This document shows positions 13,101 through 22,260 of a stretch of DNA of 64,000 nt, one piece after another. The position numbers were made by a program, and so were the translations under genes. Below the pieces are notes generated by a model that worked only from the letters and a program-made list of their open reading frames with translations, did no database searches and was not told the DNA's origin. Source of the DNA: Pachyseris speciosa (taxonomy: Eukaryota > Cnidaria > Anthozoa > Scleractinia > Pachyseridae); assembly GCA_016490735.1 (NCBI GenBank), contig JAEMWC010000120.1, positions 130,001 to 194,000 on the forward strand, written 5' to 3'. Each line of letters begins with the position of its first letter. The first letter of the stretch is position 1.

Positions 13101-15668
13101 AGAATCTCGCCTAAAGGGGAAAAAGAAAAGAGGTAAAAGGAATCTTATTTAGATGTACAAAAAACCCCGTACAAGTAAGCAGAGAGAGGACAGCTTTGAC
13201 CCAGTATGACCGGGTGGGTTTTGAGATACCCCGTTTTCAAAACTCTAAACTCTCTGTGATCAGAGTACAGACAAAGTTAAATACGGGAAAGTGAAAAGGA
13301 AGGGATATTCGCACCAAGGGCAAATTCAAAAAGGGAGAGAATAAGGAGCATTGGATTTACGTACGTCTAGAAGCATTTATTCATTTCACTCCTCTGCTAT
13401 GTTTAGTGGCTCACTCGAACACTCTCATGTAAAACTTTGTTAACTTAACACGACGCCTCACATCGCATTAAATCAAACAACAACTCCAAGACCCATTTTA
13501 TTGTACTTGCCACAATCAATCTGGAACACACGCCTTGCTTCTATTTAATTCCAGATTCTTTTTACTTATTGTCCCTAGTGCGCCGGGGGCCTTTTCTCCA
13601 TATCCCTCCTCGCGTAACATCTCGCCATAATGTGGCCGAACTTTCCACAAAAATAGCATTGGACTGGAGCACTACATCTCATGCCACGCCCCTTGTACGG
13701 AATATCACTACTACGCCCACGGTGGGCCGAACCAAACCATGGACCCCCTGTGCCCATCGCTTTTTCCACCTTTGCGACAGCTTCATACATTTTAGTGTGA
13801 TCTTTATCCCCTAGAAGGCGTAGAACCAGAGCCCGGAAGTGCTCTTTTGGAAGGTCCACTTTCCCTCTGGCTGTCTGGTACACCAAACGGTAAAGTGCAC
13901 GTTTCTCATCCTGATTATCCCGGGATGTATTCTGGAGGGTTTCTAGGATGTCTATCGCCTCATACTTATTGAACTCAGAGAGTGGCCATGCTGCATAATC
14001 CAAGATCCTCCTTATTACAGTAGCCACTGAGAGCCTTGTCAATTCATCAAGTGACTTTTGGAGGTCAGCAAAGTTCTTCTTCAGAGTCTAGAATAATAAG
14101 AAGGGGAATTGACTTACTGTACAACATCACCCTCACAAGCCACTCAACAGCCCCCGAATAAAGCAAACCGTGCCATTCCATGGTGAATTCTCACCCCATT
14201 GCTCTTTTTGCTACCATGGTGAACTCTCACCCCATTGCCTATACAAAGTGAACTCACATCTCTTTCCATGGTGAACTCTCACCCCATCACTCTTTTCTCA
14301 TGGTGAACTCTCACCCCTCGCTCTTTTTTCATGGTGAACTCTCACCCCAACGCTCTCTTTTTTTTCCCCTTCATGGTGAACTCTCACCCATTACTTTATA
14401 GTGAACTCATACCCCTTTTTCTCTCTCCTTTTTTTTTCGGTGAACTCTCACCCATTATTATTTTTCCTGGTGAACACTCACCGCATTACCTTTTCCATAA
14501 TAAATTTTTCCCCTTCTGATGAACACTCACCCATTGCCTTCCATAACTTTTGTCACCCATCCAAGGTGTGGTCTGACACCATTTCACAGCTATTGTTTCG
14601 CTTTGGTAAATTATCAACTTTGACATTCTATGCAAACGTCAAACAAATGCCAGCGGTACGCCTCCGCCCCCTCCAGTTGTTGCATGATCCAAAATAACAA
14701 TTTCCGAACAAAAATAACCGAGCAACTAATAAACATACCCCGTATCCACGAAAAAATATGCACGCCACCCACGTTAACAACAGCTAGTCGCCCATAGAAA
14801 ACCTGCCGAGACCCGAAATACACTAGAGTTGCCGATATAAGCTTAACAGCAACGAACAAACTGACTAAAACACGAACAATGAATGAGCGGGAAAACCGAA
14901 AACACACATAAGCGACAGAAGTAAACAAATTCTACCTCAAGCTCTCCGTGTTGAGCTTGTCCCACAGCTTGTTGAGGTACTTGTGCCGCGACTGGTTGAA
15001 TTTCCTGAGCCACGTGTTCGGCAGTCGGTAAAGGCTCCTGTCCGACTACTTGAGGTACTTGATCACCGGCCGCTTGAGCTCCATGAGCTGCTAATCCGTC
15101 AGCTGGCTGATTTCCTTGGGCAACCGGTAGAGCGGCTTGAGCCGGATCTCCTTGTCTCGCAGGATATTGTACATTCGCCATAAAATAAGAAAAGGGAAAA
15201 ACGAGGAACGGAAAAATCGACCCTCACCGTACGGCAGTTGAGCCAAAGTGATAATTTATTCATGTGCACTGATCTTATATGCGCTGCTTTAATGTATGCA
15301 GTGTGAATAGTCCGGATAATCGAAAATATGAATATTAATGAGATAGACATGAATTAATTAGGAAACCAGAGTTTCACTTGGCAACAAAACAAGACTCAGC
15401 CAACCAGAACTGCATAGAACATGTACCAATGTAGATTTTAGATTGAATTTAGAATAATGGGAGAACTTATCGAAATACGTCTTGCAGGCTTAAAAATGGT
15501 GTCTTACTAGAAAATATTCTATTATTTCTAGGTGACAAATCTCCGTCCTCTGATAAACTCAAACCCTGGCAGATAATCGTAATTGTTGCTGGAGCTGTTC
15601 TGCTGGTTGTTATTGTCGCAATAACAGTGTACTTCTGCAAAAAGAGAACCGGATACCAATCAGTGTAG
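603..15668 (+). CDS. MRH-like type I membrane protein, copy 1 (last three exons only)
   Basis: Three exons with consensus splice sites are visible: 603-657, 6089-6115 and 15532-15668 (stop TAG 15666-15668). Lengths and phases equal those of exons 5-7 of the gene at 28442-40289. They encode the end of the luminal domain (CCCPGKC cysteine cluster), a proline-rich stem (LSPSAQPP), a hydrophobic helix ([19 protein letters not shown]) and a cytosolic tail CKKRTGYQSV. The tail ends in GYQSV, which fits the GY-x-x-hydrophobic signal used by AP complexes to sort proteins to lysosomes, with the Tyr about seven residues from the membrane. Upstream exons are off the window. The intron at 6116-15531 holds a 9 kb DIRS element. 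No damage to the visible coding sequence is seen. The MRH assignment is inferred from family resemblance. Confidence 0.75.
1091..1164. repeat. (ATT)n microsatellite
   Basis: About 25 perfect trinucleotide units in the copy 1 intron between exons 5 and 6. A shorter tract of the same motif is at 4848-4875. Confidence 0.95.
1515..1995 (+). repeat. Local tandem duplication of about 220-250 bp
   Basis: Two diverged units, about 1515-1764 and 1782-1995, share GATACCTCGTTCGACT, CTTCGACTAGGTCACCTGAA and ATTTCTAGTCCGAAGC in the same order. No coding sequence is seen. The stretch is inside the copy 1 specific extra sequence of the exon 5-6 intron. Confidence 0.7.
2535..2949. mobile_element. Harbinger-like MITE with repeated internal motif
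   Basis: Terminal inverted repeats begin GGCCGGTTACAGACGAGCAA on the left and AGCCGGTTACAGACGAGCAA on the right (read from the - strand). The flanks are TAA at 2532-2534 and 2950-2952, the 3-bp duplication typical of Harbinger/PIF elements. The interior is filled with copies, in both orientations, of a CTTGTCAAGGAAAACTTG-like motif, so the whole element can fold on itself. No coding capacity. Confidence 0.8.
2953..4937. other. AT-rich intronic stretch without recognised genes
   Basis: Part of the extra sequence in the copy 1 exon 5-6 intron. Short open frames here show no family resemblance. CACGTGACC(A/G)ATGACGTCA occurs twice, near 4373 and 4662, with a few hundred bases between, hinting at one more decayed repeat. 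Confidence 0.3.
4938..5570 (+). repeat. Minisatellite, about 60-bp unit, roughly ten copies
   Basis: Units carry GTCCAAAGTTGTGGACACCC followed by AGCCTAACTGGCCTGATATG and TTTGTACGGGGATTT. Copy identity is highest around 5180-5400 and falls toward both ends. It sits in the copy 1 intron and has no counterpart in the copy 2 intron. Confidence 0.9.
6507..7897 (-). pseudogene. DIRS tyrosine recombinase with zinc ribbon, frameshifted
   Basis: The N-terminal part (7897-7289) starts with a zinc ribbon, CPVCSHANDQGFRFCQRCGY, then a SAM-like core-binding region with a second Cys/His cluster (HRNGCKYIGQAGRYTCGC). The catalytic domain continues at 7264-6863 with FFSGDRPGNLRR (first catalytic Arg) and at 6866-6507 with HGFR (His-x-x-Arg) and HVGWNGRHTALYY (second His and the nucleophile Tyr). 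All five catalytic residues are present but spread over three frames, with shifts between 7289 and 7264 and near 6880. It would integrate the circular DNA intermediate without a DDE transposase. Confidence 0.85.
8117..8327 (-). pseudogene. Linker between RNase H and recombinase of the DIRS element
   Basis: Open on the - strand with VVVLDTYPRKYWWPLLQRF, a block I recognise as typical of the segment between RNase H and the tyrosine recombinase in cnidarian DIRS proteins. It is cut off from the RNase H part by the MITE at 8328-8510. Confidence 0.5.
8328..8510. mobile_element. TA-flanked palindromic MITE inside the DIRS element
   Basis: Inverted ends TAGACCTTTTTCAT and ATGAAAAGGGTCTA with TA on both sides (8326-8327, 8511-8512). 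The interior arms carry GTTAATTAGCCCTACT and its imperfect complement. It is related to the MITE at 40321-40501, which shares GTTAATTAGCCC and the GAGGC hinge. Confidence 0.8.
9347..11901 (+). mobile_element. pogo-like (Tc1/mariner superfamily) DNA transposon
   Basis: Terminal inverted repeats CCG(T/A)TATGATTCG... differ at single positions between ends (left CCGTTATGATTCGATTTAGC, right CCGTAATGATTCGATTTAGC). The target dinucleotide TA is duplicated at 9345-9346 and 11902-11903. Both subterminal regions hold arrays of AATAAGCGCCCC (9370-9480 and 11798-11880). It encodes a pogo-type transposase on the + strand and is inserted in the reverse transcriptase-RNase H frame of the DIRS element. Confidence 0.92.
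10219..11608 (+). pseudogene. pogo-like transposase with two frameshifts
   Basis: The start chosen is ATG 10219 (MEADASQSHAGKK). The N terminus is a Brinker/psq-like helix-turn-helix (YSTEFKLEAARFAVECNSNY ... RKRIREWR), followed by a CENP-B-type DNA-binding domain (FDLDIEEVLLEWVHERR ... FMTRHGL) and a DDE domain: first Asp in MDETAVW, second Asp region near 11094 (LAW then GSFKCH), third in PDVVWNKPFK. Reading moves frame near 11094 and again near 11187, so one full protein is not made. The C terminus has an acidic tail (ESDVEDAAPDSLIIDASD). Either decay or two indel errors would explain this. Confidence 0.9.
13575..15181 (-). CDS. Gag-like ORF of the DIRS element, two exons
   Basis: Exon 1 is 15181-14936, starting with MANVQYPARQ and rich in Ala, Gln and Pro. 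Exon 2 is 14087-13575, joined in phase 0 across a GT-AG intron (14088-14935), giving about 252 residues. Near the C terminus is a zinc knuckle, CYFCGKFGHIMARC (CX2CX4HX4C), the nucleic-acid-binding motif of Gag proteins. No frameshift is seen in this ORF. Spliceosomal introns have been reported in some DIRS1-like elements; here the intron is filled by a minisatellite. Packaging of element RNA is the inferred role. Confidence 0.7.
14178..14560 (+). repeat. TGGTGAACTCTCACCCC minisatellite in the gag intron
   Basis: About a dozen copies of a core TGGTGAACTCTCACCCCATT, separated by short variable pyrimidine-rich runs such as GCTCTTTTTTC. Similarity falls at the right edge. It lies wholly within the putative intron of the DIRS gag ORF. 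Confidence 0.85.
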
Positions 15669-15674
15669 AATAAA
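15669..15674 (+). promoter_or_regulatory. Polyadenylation hexamer directly after copy 1 stop codon
   Basis: AATAAA follows the TAG with no gap. Copy 2 has AGTAAA at the matching place but keeps AATAAA at 40529-40534. The position in copy 1 that matches the latter reads AATCAA. Confidence 0.45.
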
Positions 15675-15845
15675 GCACCCCAAGACATTCAGGAAAACGG
15701 TTCTCCCTTTTTTGCAACCCAGAATCAACAGAAGCGTTTAAACTGGCTTAGTGATAGAGCGGTACACAACCGCTACGGTGACTTGGCATGCTACGAACTG
15801 ATTTCGTTGATTTGTACTTTCCGAAAATATCTTCAGCAGACTTAA

Positions 15846-16253
15846 AATTGCTCCTTAAACTTTCTAAAATCTTTGAACATGTTTGAAACGCATTGCGCCT
15901 GTTTTTTCTTTAACCGAATCTTGACTTGTGATAGGCTGTAAAAGGTACGAAATCTAGCCATCATCTGTCACACGACCGAGCTAGTAAGGGGCATGGGTCT
16001 ATTCCTTACTTGACGTAACAAACTGATTAACATCGCAGTAAGTCTTTGTAAACATGCACGCAAAGCAGTTTGTGGCGTCAAATCAGGAATAGACCCACGC
16101 CCCTTCTAACTCGGTCGTGTACCAAATAATGCCTAGTTTATCGTAAGTTTTGAAGCCCATAAAAAAGTCCGAAACAATAAATAAAGGCTAAACGTCTTTC
16201 GAATAGGTGCAAAGTTTTTTATTAGCGGAAAACGTTTTGGGGATAAATGCACT
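15846..16253. mobile_element. TTAA-flanked palindromic MITE, family M, copy a
   Basis: TTAA at 15842-15845 and 16254-16257; ends AAGTGC/TGCACT type. The long internal palindrome is centred near 16045 and includes CTAGTAAGGGGCATGGGTCT and its complement. It is shared with copy 2 (40651-41094) so it predates the segmental duplication. Confidence 0.75.
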
Positions 16254-18195
16254 TTAATCACTATGATTTTGTACTTGGTAGAAACCTTATCCCCTGTGCC
16301 TGCTCGGGCGGAATTTTGTGCAACCTCGTTACCAGAAAAAAGCCGGCGAACTTGGGAATGAAGTTGCCGTTCTTGCTAAACTTAATGCACGTTCTCTTTA
16401 GACAGTATGGAGCTTAGGCAAAGGCGTTTTTGAGCGACTTACGGCAACCAGAAGTGGATGTTTCTCATTCATGAACAGTGGTTGTGCACAAATTTTAAAG
16501 TAAATCGTCTCTATATAAGAGCAAAGACAGTAATGCAAAAGTGGTACCACCAATGCTAGTAAAAAGAGAAAACCCATCACTTCCGGTTGACGTCTGTTGC
16601 TCAAAAACGCCGGTGATTAAGCTCCCTAATTCTTGCTATCCCTCTTCCGGTTTAAGAATAAAACAATACCCGGGATAAGGTTTCCAGAAGAACAGGTATT
16701 CGCACAGCGAGCGTCTGAACCTGACTTCCGGTGCCACGTGACAGGCTTGGTAGGCCGCGCGTGATTTCCCGCCAAGACTTTCCCTAAAGAACGCCTATTC
16801 TGCGTATTCCGAGTAAATGGTATTCTGTTCATTTCTGTTCACTTCGCCTCTCTGGACCCGCGTTGCTGAATCCAATCCATAAAACCAGATTATGATCATG
16901 TCGCATGAAATGACGACTCCGCCAGTATTAAATATTTCAACGGATTTCGCTGCCTAGTAAATGCTTCGATATTAGTTTGAAGTGATGTTCAAGTTAGTAT
17001 CGACGCTAATGAAACTGAGGTCAAGAGTTATGTTTCACAGCTGAAACAAACTGAAACATTGCCAGTGCAGCAACCACTCAGATTTATTGCGGCACTACGT
17101 AGAGGATTGAAATAAGTAGTTACAATGTATTTACAATAAAACTTAAGCCTAGTTGTTTCTATAAAATCTACTCAACTGTTGCTTTAAAACGTGACTGAAA
17201 CCGCGAGAAAACGTGCAGTCAGTGAGTTCTGGGATTGCTAGGAGAACTTTACTTTGATGGCGTTGTCTGTCATTAGCCCCGACCCCAGATTGAGCTAGTT
17301 TCTTCATATTATCATTGCGATCCCCTGAATACCGCCCTGAGCGATCGAAAGAGAGAGATAGGAAACATCCAGGCAATAATAATGGTCAATAATCAATGAA
17401 ATTTCATTTGTTAACAATTAAGGACGGTGTCGCCTGTTGTTACTACGCATGTCTCGGCAAGGGGAATCGAAAAAGAAACTTCAGGGTGACATGCTTCTAT
17501 ATAGAAAACATTACCTTGCATCGTTAATCGTCTTAATGTCTTTGAAGATAATTTTTTGCCTTATGGTCTCTAAAAACACTATCAGTCATTCCCAGACAAC
17601 AAGTAGCTTTATTTGCATGACCATAACTTCATACAGTATTGCACAAGCACGTATCTTAACAAAAACAATGTAATAATGTAATAAGAAGGAAAATACAAAA
17701 TTAAAGATACATCAGTCTGATTTAGATAATATATTATTATGCGAATCTAAGCAAAGTGGAATGAACTTCGTCAATTCGTTATCCCCAGAGTTCTTTGTAG
17801 ATTTCAATAACCCTTGTCAACATCTGCGTTTTGTAGTCATAAACGGCGCAAGAATGTATTCCTATATTGGGAGGAACCGTCCTTAACTGGAGTTCCATAA
17901 CTCGGATAACTGTCCGGTTATAGTTTTATATTGGACAAAGATTATTGCTTTACACATTACATAGCCTGCGAACGCAGACGTATTTCCGGTTGTCGTTTCT
18001 CTCCGCCCGAAAAGTAACGTCTGCGAGCTCGAGCCGCAAAACGATTTCTGTGACGTAAAATCTTTTGTTTGGTAGTGGACCAATCAGATTAAACGATAGG
18101 TGCCATACACGAGTTACTCTCGCGCGAGTACGCGCTCTTTCGTGTCTGGAATGTGCAGGCGAGATTCTTAGTTATGGCGTGTGAAATCGACAACC

Positions 18196-18660
18196 ATGAA
18201 TGAAACTTCCAAGAAGATTTCCCACGACGGCGAATGGTGCATTCTTTGTAAAAGGACGTTTCCTTCAGCTAAGGAGAAGATTCTTGTGTTTGGCAAAAGC
18301 AGTGTTGATATAAGTTCTTTGGTTTTTCGTGCTACAAATGTTGATCTTTGCGTGTACGTCGACTCTGAAAAACTGGCCATTTGTCGGACGCAGTGCTATA
18401 ATCGTCTAGTGCGATTCAAGAATGCCCTACAAAAGGTGGACGAAATTAGCGGAGAAATCAAGCATGATTTCGGCAGTACTTTGCCCCTTCGTGTTAAAAG
18501 GATGGCGAAAGATGACAGCCACACACCGGTGTCGAAAAAAAGTCTGGATTTTGGAAATCCCCGTGCGAGCGCTACTGCTTTGCATGTTGCGAAATCAACA
18601 ACTGAAACCACCAAGAACATTGCGAGTCCTGGATTTCGTCAGTATCATGGTGGGAAATAA
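18196..18660 (+). CDS. Cys-rich ORF of the RecQ-bearing element, unknown function
   Basis: 154 residues from ATG 18196. Cysteine pairs CILC near residue 15 and CRTQC near residue 70 suggest a zinc-binding fold, and the rest is basic and Ser/Thr-rich. I do not recognise the family. It begins some 230 bp inside the left end of the element, facing the helicase fragment across about 430 bp without clear coding sequence. It may be the N-terminal exon of a longer protein, since the open frame ends in PGFRQYHGGK next to a GGTGGG context. Confidence 0.5.
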   Translation: MNETSKKISHDGEWCILCKRTFPSAKEKILVFGKSSVDISSLVFRATNVDLCVYVDSEKLAICRTQCYNRLVRFKNALQKVDEISGEIKHDFGSTLPLRVKRMAKDDSHTPVSKKSLDFGNPRASATALHVAKSTTETTKNIASPGFRQYHGGK

Positions 18661-19095
18661 ATATATACACTTCATTTAATGCCACCCCAGGCGTGAAAAA
18701 TTGTTTCATTACAGGCGAAGCAATAAGATGCTTAGAACTAACTCTTCGAAAACAACATTTGAAGAGAGCCTTGTGAAATTCAAACAACGCCTGAGAGCGC
18801 GCGGCCTTCCAAAAATATATATAACAGGGGTCAACTTTGCCTCTAGATGATCGGCTCTAAAACAAAGAAAAAACACGTACCACATAGGAGTTAAAAACCT
18901 TAAACAGATATTGATGGAACACTGGAGATTTATACAAAATCAGCCACTGCTGAGAACGATCTATCCTAAAACTCCGATAATATCATACAACAGAGGTAAA
19001 ACTCTCAAAGACACTCGTCAGAGCAAAAATAGACCTTTTAGGCTCTAATGCGAGGCAACCGAAAAAACCACACTGAAGGAGTCCGTGCAGGCCTG

Positions 19096-19590
19096 TCATT
19101 TATTTCCCATCTCGTCAACAGCAACTGCCCTTACAGATTTGCGATATAATTCGCTCATTGCCATTTTCCTCCATTTCTCATCTCCAAGCCACAGTTCAGG
19201 CGATCCAAAGACAATTGAGTAATCCCCATTATTGACTTCTTTTGTTTGTTTGTCAGTGGCTATTTCAGCCAAAGATATGGCAGTAATTCCCAGGGAATTT
19301 AGGTGTAGCACTTGATCTTTTATGAGGCTGTTAAGCGGAGAAATCACGACGATAATATTCTTCTGGTCAGTTGACTCAGGCAGGCACGAGTAAACTAACG
19401 GCAAAGCCTGATAAATCAGCGACTTTCCGAAACCCGTTGGTAGATTAACAAAAATATCCTTCTTTTCTTTAACAATGTACTTTATGGACTCCCTTTGATG
19501 CGTATTCAAACCGTCAAATCCACAAACATCGCAAACCTTCCTGAACGCGTGTTCCATTGTGTCGGCCATTTTTTGTCCACGAGAAAACAT
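19096..19590 (-). pseudogene. RecQ-like superfamily 2 helicase, N-terminal fragment
   Basis: 164 residues from ATG 19588-19590. A glutamine-motif-like region (GLNTHQRESIKYIV) is followed by Walker A NLPTGFGKSLIYQALPL, motif Ia-like VVISPLNSLIKDQV, and motif II-like VDEMGNK followed directly by a stop. RecQ proteins normally continue with motifs III-VI, the zinc-binding and winged-helix regions; all are missing, and the usual DEAH/DECH box reads DEMG. It could not be an active helicase. It lies just inside the right TIR of the element, which suggests it is cargo or a core gene of the parent transposon. Confidence 0.8.
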
Positions 19591-20329
19591 GACTATCGCG
19601 CGCGCGTTGGTTCTGGATTTTTAAGAGCTAAACTGTGATTGGCTGAAGATTTTACGTCACAGAAATCGTTTTGCGGCTCCAGCTCGCAGACGTTACTTTT
19701 GGGGCGGAGAGAAACGACAATCGGAAATACGTCTGCGTTCGCAGGCTACACATTACATAGTCTTAATATAATTTTCGATTGGATATATAGCAACGAGTTC
19801 AATATCGGATACCCAACAATTAAGAGGGATTACAGTACTAAAATCTAAAGATTGCTATAACGCAAAGCGTGTTGCAGTTTTTTTTGTCCAAAATTGAACT
19901 GATAATGTATAGCATTTGTCATCATTGCTTAATAATTGATTAGAACCTTTCAAAATCGCGGCCGCTTGTTCACATTTTCGTAGTGTCTGAGAGGAGGATT
20001 TAGATGATTTACTTGTTTAGTTTTGAACAACTAGTAGATTTTAGACACAAGGTCAAAACTTGGGTCTACTTGCGACTTCTTTTGACCAGGGCTTGCGTGC
20101 ACTTGCGATGACTTGCGCTCACTTTGGTCGAGATCAAATTTGCACGTAAGTCGACGTAAGTTTTCACCGTTTGACCACCCAACCCAAGTAAACGCAAGTT
20201 GAGTGACGTTCATTCGTTGTTATAGCAACCTATTAGCCAATGAAATACAGGATATGTCTGCGGAGGGACTAAGCCCGTAGCCTTGAAATTGGTTTTCTTG
20301 CGACTTGATTTAATATTTGACTTTAATAT

Positions 20330-20450
20330 TTTGTATATTCATGTAATGCAATTTTTGTTTTAGTTATCTTTTAATGTAGTATTGTAAAGCAACATAGTGC
20401 AGCTAGTGGATATGGCGCTATAAAAATCTGTTTATGATTATTATTATTAC
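20330..20450 (+). mobile_element. 3' end of a CR1/L2-like LINE
   Basis: GTGGATATGGCGCTATAAAAAT followed by GATTATTATTATTA is the common 3' tail of CR1/L2-type LINEs. No reverse transcriptase is left. It is inside copy 1 specific sequence flanked by repeated TTGCGAGTCCGTTT. Confidence 0.45.
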
Positions 20451-22096
20451 TTGCGAGGAAACTTGCGAGTCCGTTTGGCCACCCAACGTAAGGCTCTACA
20501 AAAGTTGAGATTGCGACTACTTGCGAGTCCGTTTTTCCAGGGCTAAATAGGCTCGATTTCCGCCGCTAACTCGGGTTCGGAGTAACCTCCCCGAGGAAAG
20601 TGACCTCGAACAGAACCGCAAGAACCGACAAACGTACTTGCAAATAGCAATCTGATTGGTTTAGCGAACAGAGACAAACGCACGCAGCTTTTCCTTGGTT
20701 GAACGAACACGTTACGCGTTCTATCTGACATGACAGAACTTTCTAGAAATCAATCGTTTTTTTTTTCTTTCACGTTACTCTGTTTTAAGCAATACGATTG
20801 GAAATCAGACAATCCTTGATCCATAGTAAAGGTGTTCTTTGCGACTTTCTTCTAATCTTTTGAACCAGTGGCGGATGAAACAAATTGCGCGAACACTTGT
20901 GAAAGCTTCTTTTCACATTCAAATGAAAGTCGCTCTATCTTCAGTTCTTATTCTACTGAGCTTGTCGTTTTTATTCTGAATAGTCCGTAGCATCTCCCGT
21001 TAAAACATATGGCGATACTCGAGGAATTGCTGAACAGTCAGCAAGTTGTTTCGATTCAAACTGAATGGAGGAAATATTAATTTGATCAGTGGCATCAATA
21101 CCTGGGCTCTAGGCGTAACTACCCTAAAGTGGGGGCATTGTGGTTTGGACGATGGAAGAACTGGCCAGCATGGATAGAAAAGCTACGAAGATCTTGGAGT
21201 AAATGGCTGTCTGCACACCAGAAATAATGTTGCGACGCTGGCGCTGTATCTGCCGAGAAGGAAGGGGGAGAGGACTTATTGGCATTGCGTAGTGTTTAAG
21301 GAGGGAGAACAAATCCTTGCATGGCTACCTAAGAGAGAGAGAGCACAGAGTGGATGCCTCAAGCTGCTTTCTACATCTACATCTACATTAAAATGCGTCG
21401 GTAAAGTCGTTAGACATCACACCAACGTTAAAAATATTACAAAAAGATTAAAATAACAACAATAAAAATAATATCTAGTTGAAACGAAGGAGAAAGTTGA
21501 AACGAAGGAAAAAGTGATTGTTGAAGAAGAGAATCTTTAAGACTATCAGAGGAGAAGGAAAGAAGGAAAAGTTAGGAACTGGAAGGAGAGAGGCCTACAC
21601 GGAGAGTTTGGACAACAAAGGCACCACTGTGCAGACTGTGCGGAAAATCCACTGAAACACATTTCTTCTATCTGCAGGAGGCCTTAACAAGACTTGTATT
21701 GTGCAGCGTGCACAATACAAAACAACGCGACTGTGCTTTCAAGTAGACATGGCCGCCATGTTGTCGTCTGAGATGGGAACCTGGTACAGAGTTCATTATC
21801 TACAAATGGAAAATCGTCTTCCATTTCCGGTCACTGTATTTTCGTATAGTTCTTCTCTTTTTTTGATTCGTTTTTTGTGGTCAACAATTGAAAGAGTGCA
21901 TAGTTAAAATAATCGCCAGAAGAAGAGAAGTAAAAGATCAGACGGAAACAAAATTATCATCGTTTGTTCTTTTTGGCGCGCTTTTGTGATTGGCTCCTCC
22001 CTTGTATCAGGAGTGCAGTGAAAAGCCCGGCAAGCCTGGAAAAGGCTGGCCTGGCCATGCTTTCCGAGCTTTTTGCCACGCTTGCCCCAAAAAAGT

Positions 22097-22260
22097 GTAC
22101 CCTGCAAGCAGAGGTTTCTTTCTGGCAAGTGTTTTAGCATGTACGAAGTCGTTCCCGTCTCTCCGATTTCGCATAGTCGGCTACGCGAAATACAAGATAC
22201 GCGAGCGACTTCGTACATGCTAAAAGACTTGCCAGAAAGAAGCCTCTGCTTGCAGGGTAC
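22097..22260. repeat. Perfect-stem foldback repeat
   Basis: The left arm starts GTACCCTGCAAGCAGAGG and the right arm ends CCTCTGCTTGCAGGGTAC; arms of about 75 bp also share TCTGGCAAGT and TAGCATGTACGAAGTCG. Weaker similarity continues outward to about 22010 and 22420 (AAGCCTGG/GGCCTGG motifs). No coding sequence. Confidence 0.85.

Larger units (their letters stand above)
6305..15311 (-). mobile_element. DIRS-type tyrosine-recombinase retrotransposon, decayed, with nested insertions
   Basis: Read on the - strand the order is gag-like ORF, reverse transcriptase, RNase H, tyrosine recombinase, as in DIRS elements. Ends are near-perfect inverted repeats: ACTATTCCACACTGC at 6307-6321 and GCAGTGTGAATAGT at 15298-15311. 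The matching copy 2 intron is uninterrupted there (GAGTGAATAGCCCGG near 38966-38980), which gives the empty site. The target resembles the element end (GTGAATAGT on both flanks). A pogo-like transposon (9347-11901) and a MITE (8328-8510) are nested inside. Several frameshifts and a stop show the copy is dead. Confidence 0.9.
17963..19747. mobile_element. Long-TIR element carrying RecQ-like helicase and Cys-rich ORFs
   Basis: Inverted repeats of about 108 bp begin AGCCTGCGAACGCAGACGTA at both ends with only a few mismatches. The flanks repeat ACACATTACAT directly (17952-17962, 19748-19758), and the copy 2 block is uninterrupted at the same place near 43045 (TTTACACATTA), so this is an insertion younger than the duplication. 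Exact duplication length is 9-14 bp depending on where the element is cut. One short ORF sits inside each end, facing inward. No transposase is visible, so it is probably a deleted, non-autonomous copy of a larger element. Superfamily uncertain: Mutator-like is possible from TIR and duplication length. Confidence 0.85.
545..21045 (+). repeat. Segmental tandem duplication, copy 1
   Basis: This block aligns in order with 37986-44080. Shared landmarks are the exon at 603-657, the exon at 6089-6115, the exon at 15532-15668, a MITE at 15846-16253, the stretch 16900-17450, and a last match near 20930-21045 against 43960-44080. It is about 20 kb instead of 6 kb because of insertions: extra sequence from about 710 to 5640, a DIRS element, and a RecQ-bearing inverted-repeat element. 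The left edge may lie outside the window; similarity is visible from about 545. Confidence 0.85.

Noticed and set aside
13575..14042. Retroviral gag because of the zinc knuckle
   Set aside because: The downstream genes are DIRS reverse transcriptase and tyrosine recombinase, with no integrase, protease, envelope or LTRs.
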